This document shows, piece by piece, positions 57,122 through 64,000 of a stretch of 64,000 nucleotides of DNA. The notes under the pieces were generated by a model that saw only the letters and a list, made by a program, of their open reading frames with translations, was not told the origin of the DNA and ran no database searches. The first letter of the stretch is position 1; each line of letters opens with the position of its first letter. The position numbers and the translations under genes were made by a program. The stretch spans positions 496,001 through 560,000 of the forward strand of contig QNQO01000520.1 of the NCBI GenBank assembly GCA_003290165.1. The letters run 5' to 3'. Origin of the DNA: Berberis thunbergii. Taxonomy: Eukaryota; Streptophyta; Magnoliopsida; Ranunculales; Berberidaceae.

Positions 57122-58400
57122 ATGGTCACTAGCACCAGATCTCAAGCACTCAATGACAATACCGAGCCAGACAATGCTCTGGCCGAGGAAGCCCAACCAC
57201 ATGGCCAAATCGATCCGATCGAGGGAGTTGAACAGCCGCATGGCCCAACCACTGAGGCAGCTGCAACTGACCCCAACAAAGATCAGATCCTGCTCCACAT
57301 GGATCATCTAGCACAAGCAGTAGAAAGGCTCACCCAGGATCGACAACAACAATTTGAGAATGGACGAAACCCGGAGAGGCCCCAAACCTAAGAGGATGCC
57401 CAAGAGCGTGTTCAGGAAGGTGAAAACCTCCCTGCAGAGGGAAGCCTAGGAGATGAAGGGGATCATGGGGACCACACTCCAGAGATAGACATGACCACGG
57501 TCAAGAACCCACTCCGACTAGGGGCGACTGATCCAGATGTCTTATATGATCTTACTGTCCCTCTATTCTCAAAAGAGATCATGAATGCACTCTGCCAAAG
57601 AAATTCATCTATCCAATGCTTGAGTTCTAGGATGGAACATCAGATCCGTTGGATCATCTGTGTCATTACCACCATGTGATGGCGCTTAAAGAAAAGTTCA
57701 GAAGCCATCCTGTGCATAACTTTTTTTACCAGCCTCTATCGATTCGATCCAGGTCCTGGCGATTACATTCATTACTTGGTTCGTCCGGAGCCAACGGATC
57801 AGGAATAACCCCACTATCTGCTAAGCCTCAAATAGAAGCATGGCGAGGCCCTCAGGGAGTATGTCACTCTTTTTAACGATGAACTGATTTTGATCGACGG
57901 TTGCAATGACGACACGTCGGTCACTATTTTCACTTTCGACCTTCGAGGAGATCAATTTTACAGCTTCCTCACCTTGGAACCCCAAGCGGATATGATGAGT
58001 CTGTTAAAAAACGCCAAGAAATACATCACCCTAAAGGAAATGTTGGCGGCCAAAAAAAGGAAAAGCGAGACAAAACACTCCTCCAGATCCAAAGACAAAA
58101 ACAAAAGGGGAGATAGTTCCAAGCGAAAACGGAGCGAGAACCAGGGCAGGTTCGGCCAAGCAAAGCCATATAAGGCTAGCGGTTCCAGGTACCCCTATTA
58201 CATTCCGTTCAATTCTAGTTAGTCCGATATTTAATCCGCCATGGAAAAATGGGAAGACATCAAGTGGCCATCGAAACTCAAGGGGGATCATTCAAAATGT
58301 GATAAAGGCAAACACTACTCTTATCACAAAGAGATAGGCCATGATACCAAAAAATGCACGAGCCTTAGAAATGAGATCCGATAATGGATTCAGAGAGAAC
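57122..58400 (+). pseudogene. Gypsy gag remnant
   Basis: ATG at 57122 opens MVTSTRSQALNDNTEPDNAL. An in-frame TAA at 57389 is followed in the same frame by the gag core near 57491-57590 (DLTVPLFSKEIMNAL). Frameshifts then lead to FTFDLRGDQFYSFLTLEP with basic stretches SSKRKRSENQGRFGQ (57900-58220) and a damaged zinc knuckle (HYSYHKEIGHDTKKC, near 58312-58356) in which one Cys is Tyr. This was the capsid/nucleocapsid protein. Confidence 0.8.
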
Positions 58401-61300
58401 GACTGAAGGAGCTCATCACTTCGGGGACATGCAGCCTTAAGGTGAAGGAACATTACATGAAATCGGAGACGTGATTCCTAATGTCATATGTGTCATTCAT
58501 GGGGCAAATGAGGAGAGGAAACACTCGAATCGTTCACTAACGAGATTGGTACAAAAATGTTAAATAGATCGCACTATCGAGATCATCTCGTCCAACACAT
58601 ATGAGAGGAAAGAAAAGTCCCGAGCCTAAAATTTATTGAGCGAAACATGAAAGGAGTTCGTTTCACCCACAACGATGCCCTAGTCATCTTAGTAGGGATA
58701 GAAAACTGGAGAAGTTAGAAGATCACTGGTGGACAAGACAAGTTCTATTAATGTCCTAATGGAAGGAGAGTTGACACTTATAAATCAATCCATATTCGAC
58801 TTCAATGGAGAAAGATGCTACCCGGTTGGAACAATTACGTTGCCGGTAGTCGTAGGGTAGCCAGACCTATAGAGGATCCGAATGACAAAGTTATCAGTCG
58901 TAGACGCCAGTTCCAAATACAACATAATCTTAGCTGACCTTGGTTATGCCACATGGAGGTCGCGGTCTCCACTCAGCACCAGTGCTTCAAATACCCTTAT
59001 TGGCAAAGTAGAGGCGATTAGAAGGGACTAGACCATTGCTCTAGAATGTCACTACGCCACGACTAGGCAACCCAAAAATGAAACACAACGACCTGAACAA
59101 AAGAAATTGGATGAGGAAACGCCAAATCCAGGTAGAGCAGACCCACCTCCGCTTCGAACGTCGAACCTCCATCAAGCCCAAGGGGGAGGGAGGCCAAATA
59201 TTGGGTACCCAAAAGAAGAGGCCATCACCATATACTTGGATAGCTCAGCTAACACGAAAGCAGTCCAAATAAACTCCAACCATATACTTGGATAGCTCAC
59301 CATATACTTGGATAACTCAACCTTATTGTAATTGACCCTCAATAATCACGCACCGATTGGCAGTCAATCCTCACTTGAAGCCTGTTAGGCAGAAAAAAGG
59401 CTGGTGGAGCCCGAGCACAACTGGTTTATTAATGAAAAAATGCAAAGACTTTTGAATGCCGACATGATAAGGGAGTCTCGCTACAAAGATTGACTGGCAA
59501 ACACAGTCTTGGTAAGAAAGAAAAATAGAAAGTGGAGGGTCTACATGGATTACATGGATCTTAAAAAAGCTTACCTAAAAGATACTTTTCCACTGCCCCA
59601 GATAGACTAGATCTAAACACAACGTCCGGACACAACATACTCAACTTCATGGATGCGTATTCTGGCTACAATCAAATCAATATGCACCCACCAGATCAAG
59701 AGAAAACCTCATTCATAACAGACAAAGACCATACTGCTATCGAGTAATGTCGTCGGGCTGAAAAATGCGGGGGAAACATACCAATGTCAAGTGAACCGAA
59801 TGTTCAAAGGACAAATCAGAAAAACCATGGAAGTCTACATCGATGACATGGTGATAAAAGCCTCCATAGTCCCCATCACCTGGTGAACCTCCAAGGAGCA
59901 TTTTCCCAACTCCGAAAGTAACAAATGAAGCTCCCCACAAAAATGCACCTTTGGGGGGGTACAATCAGGGAAAATCTTAGGCTACATAGTCAACTGAAGG
60001 GGAATAAAGGCTGATTTGAAGCTGATGTAGGTTCTTTTCGACATGAAACCACCCACAAATATCAAAGAGGTTTAGAGTCTGACTGGGAGTGGCAGCTCTG
60101 AACATGTTCATCTCCAAGTCCTCAGACATATGCCTCCCTTTCTTCAAGATCATGAAGGGAAACAAATAATTCCTATGGGGAAAACAGTCTAAACACGCCT
60201 TCCAAGATTTGAAGGCATACATGGGAAGCACTGAGCTAATCTCAAAACGTACTCTGGGTGAGACACTCTACTTATATCTTTCAGTCTCAGAGCATGCTAT
60301 CAGCTTAGCTCTGATTTGGGAGGACAAAGAGAAATACATGTCCGACCTATTCTGATGCAGAGGGATCACCCACCTCTTTTCTTTATGTTCAAGATTCCTG
60401 ACCTGACTTAATGCACTATTTCACAAGACATTTTGTTGAGAAGGATTTGGTAAACCTAGAAATCTTATTCTGGTAAAGGGTAAATATGTTTTCTCTGCTT
60501 CCGCTTATGCTTTTTATTTTAGCATTCACCATAAAATGAGAGGAGTCTTTTTCTGGAATTGAAACTTTTGCTTGCTCCCCATCGAACATTTTGCCGAGCC
60601 TAGTGTTCTTTGTGTTGGCAAAGGATAATTACTCTAAACTGAAAAAACTAGTCTTAGTGTTGTAACTTCCTTCATAAAACTAAGACCTTACTTCAAAGCT
60701 CACTCAATAAATATCATGATCGAGTACCCAACTTGGTCTGTATTGCACAAGCCAGAGCTATTAGGAAGAATGGTCAAATGGTTAGTGGCGCTAGGACAAT
60801 TTGACATCCATTATGCTCTGAGAACGACCATCAAGGCACAAGTACTGGCATATTTCATCGCCAAGTTCACTGGGACAGAAAAACCGGGGTAAAAAGACTA
60901 GCAAGGAGACGAGAACCCCGAGTCGCCCTTATAGGGTTGGATATTGTGATGTGATGGGTCATCCAATGTGAAGGGTTGCGGAGCCAGAATTGTCCTTTAT
61001 ACCCAGAAGGGGTCACTCTCAATAGGGCTATCAAATTTGGCTTCCGCATTTCAAACAATGGACCAAATATGAGGCCCTCCTAGCCAGGTTAAAACTAGCC
61101 AAAGGAATCGGAGTAGAAGAAACCATGGTGGTTAGCGATTCCCAACTGGTGGTCAGTTAGATGAATGGTGAATTTGATATTAAAGACCCCCGAATGATGG
61201 CCTATTGTGGGAAAACAATTGATACTAAAAGCGGGGTCAAGAGAATAATACTCCACCATTGTTCCAGGACAGACAACCAGGAATCCGACGATATGGCCAT
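58401..61300 (+). pseudogene. Gypsy protease, reverse transcriptase and RNase H remnants
   Basis: The protease area (58700-59060) is recognisable only by position. Reverse transcriptase fragments are KWRVYMDYMDLKKAYLKD near 59530, FPLPQID, and EVYIDDMVIKAS with the catalytic DD near 59830-59860. RNase H fragments are DGSSNVKGCGARIVLYTQKG near 60955-61015, followed by a decayed tail. Stops and frameshifts occur every 100-200 bases. Confidence 0.75.
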
Positions 61301-61639
61301 AAAGGCTTGTCCGCACATGACGAATTCAACACATTCATAGAGTCCCAGGAGAAGTCAGCCCTAGAGGAAGAAGGGCTCCACAAAACCTTCTCCACCAGCA
61401 AGGAGACTAGCTGGATGGGCCCAATAATCAGCTACATAAAAGATGGAGTCCTCCCAGCATAGAAGTTGGAGGCTTGCAAGCTGAAAAATAGAGCAGTACG
61501 GTGCACGCTTCTCAACGACAGGCGGTATAGAAGATCAACAACTGGCCCTCTACTAAGGTGCCTGATCCCCAAAGAAGCAGACTATGTCCTCCGAGAATCC
61601 ACAAAGGAATTTGTGGGAACCACGCTGGAGGAAGGACAC

Positions 61640-62560
61640 TTGCTCACAAAGCCCTCACGCTAGAGTACTATTAGCCAAAAATGCAACAAGATGCCAAAGA
61701 TCTGGTCTATAAGTGCGATAAGTGTTAGAGGTACGCCCTGTACCCACATATGCCTGCATGAAACCTGATCGCAATGACCAATCCTTGGCCCTTCGATTAA
61801 TGGGGGATGGACACTGTAGGCCCATTCCCCATCTCCGAAAGAATGAAGTTCTTTTTCGTGGCTGTTGACTATTTCACCACATGGGTGGAAGTAGAACCCT
61901 TTTCCAAAATAGGAGAGAATCAAATCGAGAACTTCTTCTGGAAATTTGTCGCTTGCGTGTTTAGAATACTGAACACTCTGGTCAGTGATAATGGGATTCA
62001 ATTCGAAGGCAAGAAAGTCAAACAACTTTGTGCCAACTTGAGCATCAAACACCACTGCTCAGTGTCGGGGCACCCCAGATCATTGGACAAATGAAAATCA
62101 CCAACCGAATTATTGTGGAAGCAATAAAGAGAAAACTCGAATAAGCCAAAGGTCTCTAGGTCTCTAAGCTTCCAGGAATCCTTTGGGTATACCATACGCC
62201 AAAAAAGACTCTGACCGGAGAAACACCATTCACCCTAGCCTGTGTCTAAGGTGATGGTTCTAGTAGAACTAGGAATGCCTATGTTTAGAATGGAGGAGTT
62301 CAGGATGGAGGACAATGATGAAGCTCTAAGAGTCAGACTAGACATGCTCGAAGAGCGTGGAGACAGAGCTTCCTTCAAAATGACAACCTATCAGCAAAAT
62401 GGCCTAGTATTACAATAAGAAGGTTAAGCCTCCAAAATTCAAAGTCAGTGATTGGATATTCAGAGAAAATTAGCCGAACGCCAAAAACCCATGAGAAGGT
62501 AAGCTAAGCCCAAACTGAAAATGTCCCTACAAGGAGACAACAATCAAAAGGCTAAGAGCT
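61640..62560 (+). pseudogene. Gypsy integrase remnant
   Basis: The zinc-binding end reads MQQDAKDLVYKCDKC near 61681. The catalytic core is largely open at 61807-62094 (MDTVGPFPISERMKFFFVAV, then LVSDNGIQFEGKKVKQL with two catalytic Asp). The C-terminal part near 62300-62600 (NDEALRVRLDMLEERGD, MTTYQQNG) matches the usual gypsy pol end. No chromodomain is seen. Confidence 0.82.
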
Positions 62561-62689
62561 TATTGGCTAGAAAACCTGAGTAGAGAGTGTCTGAAAAGAC
62601 CATGGAATGTAGAACACTTAAAAAAAATATTATCAATAAAGGTACTTTCCTTACAAAATCTCATTTCATATGACTTCATGTACAGGAAC

Positions 62690-63750
62690 AGGTCTAGTCC
62701 GACCAAAGGACCACAATGGTACACATGAGGAATGAACCATGTCCACAGACAATTCACCGCAAGCGAGCGAGTCCAATCCATGGACGACTCATGGCTCCAA
62801 GATAACCTGGTCCAACTACAAAGGCCATAATGGCACACATCGGCCGAGCCTAGTCCTATTTAGGATGTCGACAACTTGCCGCATAAATAACATAGTTTGC
62901 CTTAGGAACCAAGGCAACCCACATGCAGACTGAACCTAGTCCACAGATGGTTCAGTCCACGAACGACTAACGACTCCAAGATAACCTGCTCCGACTACAG
63001 AGACCATAATGACACACATAGGCTGAGTCTAGTCTTATTCAGGACATCGACATTTTGTCACATAAGTGACCTAGTCTGCCTCAGGAACCAAGGAAACACA
63101 CATGAAAACAGAACCCAGTCCACAGACAAATCACCACAAACAGGGGAGTCTAGTCCACGGATGACTCACCGCTTCAATATAACCTAGTCCAATTCAGGAT
63201 GTCGATAGCTTGCCACATAAGTAATCTAGTATGCTTCAAGAACCTAGGCAACCCACATGCGGACCGAACCCAGTCCACAGACAGTTCACAACAAGCTGAC
63301 AAGTCTAGTTCACGAGCGATACTGCTCCAAGATAATCTGGTTTGACTATGAGGACCATAATGGCGCACATTGGCCGAGCCTAGTTTTATTCAGGATGTCG
63401 ACATCTTGCCACATAAGGGACCGAGTTCACCTCAAGAACCAAGGCAACCCACATGCAGACCGAACCCAGTCCACAGATAGTTCACAGCAAGTGGGCGAGT
63501 CTAGTGCACAACCGAATCACTGCTCCAAGATAATCTGGTCCGACTACAGGGACCATAATGGCACACATCGGCTGAGCCTAGTCCAATTCAGGATGTCGAC
63601 AGCTTGCCACATAAGTGACTCAATTCGCTTCAGGCACCAAGGCAACCCACATGCGAACCAAACCCAGTCCACAGACATTTCACTATAAGTGGGCGAGTCT
63701 AGTCCACGGACAACTCATTGCTCCAGGATAACCTAGTCCGACTATGGGGA
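62690..63750 (+). repeat. Tandem repeats of about 180-198 bp before the 3' LTR
   Basis: Five to six degenerate units share ACCATAATGGCACACAT, GGCCGAGCC, AGGATGTCGACA, CTTGCCACATAAGTGAC and CCAAGGCAACCCACATGC. The CCATAAT anchor occurs at 62825, 63004, 63355 and 63553, with one shortened unit between 63004 and 63355. Such arrays between pol and the 3' LTR are known in Tat/Ogre-type gypsy elements. Open frames across it (for example 63257-63688) are repeat artefacts. Confidence 0.88.
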
Positions 63751-63751
63751 C

Positions 63752-64000
63752 TGATGATACACCAAAACGGTCCCTCTTATACACTGTACATGTGTCAAGA
63801 TGATCTCGTGAAATGGTAAGCCCAAACGTCAGCCCAACACTGATCCGACCCAAGAGGTTCTAACCCATACAACGCAGTCCACTAGACGGACCCAAAATCA
63901 TTATGGCCTGCTAAGCTCACACATCTCATAGTTATCCTCAATACCCATACCCTGCTAAGACAAGTATCTCGAGGATCAGCTTCGGACAGGCAAGACAACA
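63752..64000 (+). repeat. Gypsy 3' LTR, first 249 bp
   Basis: It starts TGATGATACACC after a short purine stretch (ATGGGGA) and continues past the window end. It shares ordered blocks with the inverted LTR at 1-344 and more weakly with 54040-54295. Confidence 0.7.

Larger units (their letters stand above)
54040..64000 (+). mobile_element. Old Ty3/gypsy retrotransposon, interrupted by Copia-3, runs off the right edge
   Basis: Order on the plus strand: 5' LTR (54040-57039, split by Copia-3), primer-binding site 57042-57060, gag, protease region, reverse transcriptase, RNase H, integrase, tandem repeats, start of the 3' LTR at 63752. The gag-RT-RH-IN order and the TGGCG-type primer site (tRNA-Asp-like) mark a plant Ty3/gypsy element without a chromodomain, probably of the Tat-like group. 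The coding region is full of stops. Its two LTR starts are only loosely similar, so the element is old. Confidence 0.85.

Noticed and set aside
63257..63688. 143-codon frame at the right edge
   Set aside because: It is the tandem repeat before the gypsy 3' LTR read in one frame; the repeated residues reflect DNA repeats, not a protein domain.

Overview
This window is nuclear DNA of a flowering plant. It carries a spliced gene for a plant-type RING-H2 ubiquitin ligase, plant Ty1/copia and Ty3/gypsy retrotransposons with plant primer-binding sites, L1-type LINEs, and an En/Spm (CACTA) transposon with plant TNP2 and Transposase_24 genes. I cannot name the species. Most of the window is transposon sequence; only one host gene is well supported.

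Layout. (1) 1-344 is a decayed gypsy-type LTR on the minus strand. (2) About 646-13600 is a nest: a minus-strand LINE is split by two minus-strand copia elements, Copia-1 (3018-7789, target duplication CACTT) and Copia-2 (8391-13594, target duplication TGTCT). (3) 15003-30223 is a complete 15.2-kb CACTA transposon with 14-bp terminal inverted repeats and a GTC target duplication. It holds hairpin-rich subterminal repeats, a tandem repeat containing a tRNA-Lys-like sequence, a 1.2-kb GATCA-rich array, broken TNP2 and TnpA-like genes, and fragments of at least two host genes: the first coding exon of a fimbrin/plastin gene and a beta-galactosidase (GH35) segment with the active-site signature. 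(4) 30.6-45.5 kb, minus strand, is the MBR/HIP1/RHG1A-type E3 ubiquitin ligase gene. Its five coding exons can be placed to the base. Its large introns hold a non-autonomous LTR element, an inverted-repeat element and an extreme T17G38 homopolymer tract. (5) 45.5-54.0 kb is intergenic, with a MULE-like long-TIR element, a tRNA-like Pol III unit, a hAT-like end and a 5'-truncated LINE with a 13-bp target duplication. (6) 54.04 kb to the window end is an old plus-strand gypsy element. Its 5' LTR is interrupted by Copia-3 (54296-56730, target duplication GGTCC). Its 3' part has tandem repeats and the start of the 3' LTR.

How the parts relate. The E3 ligase gene is the one likely functional host locus, although its first exon appears to contain a 1-nt frame break. 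The CACTA element ends about 0.73 kb beyond that gene's stop codon and may affect its 3' end. LTR comparisons give relative ages by eye: Copia-1 (6 differences in 205 bp) and Copia-3 (8 in 256 bp) are younger than Copia-2 (roughly 8 percent plus indels). All transposon coding regions seen here carry stops, frameshifts or deletions, so none looks autonomous. The most unusual object is the CACTA element: it has trapped genomic pieces with intron signals and has amplified a tRNA-like sequence and a simple pentamer array within its subterminal region.
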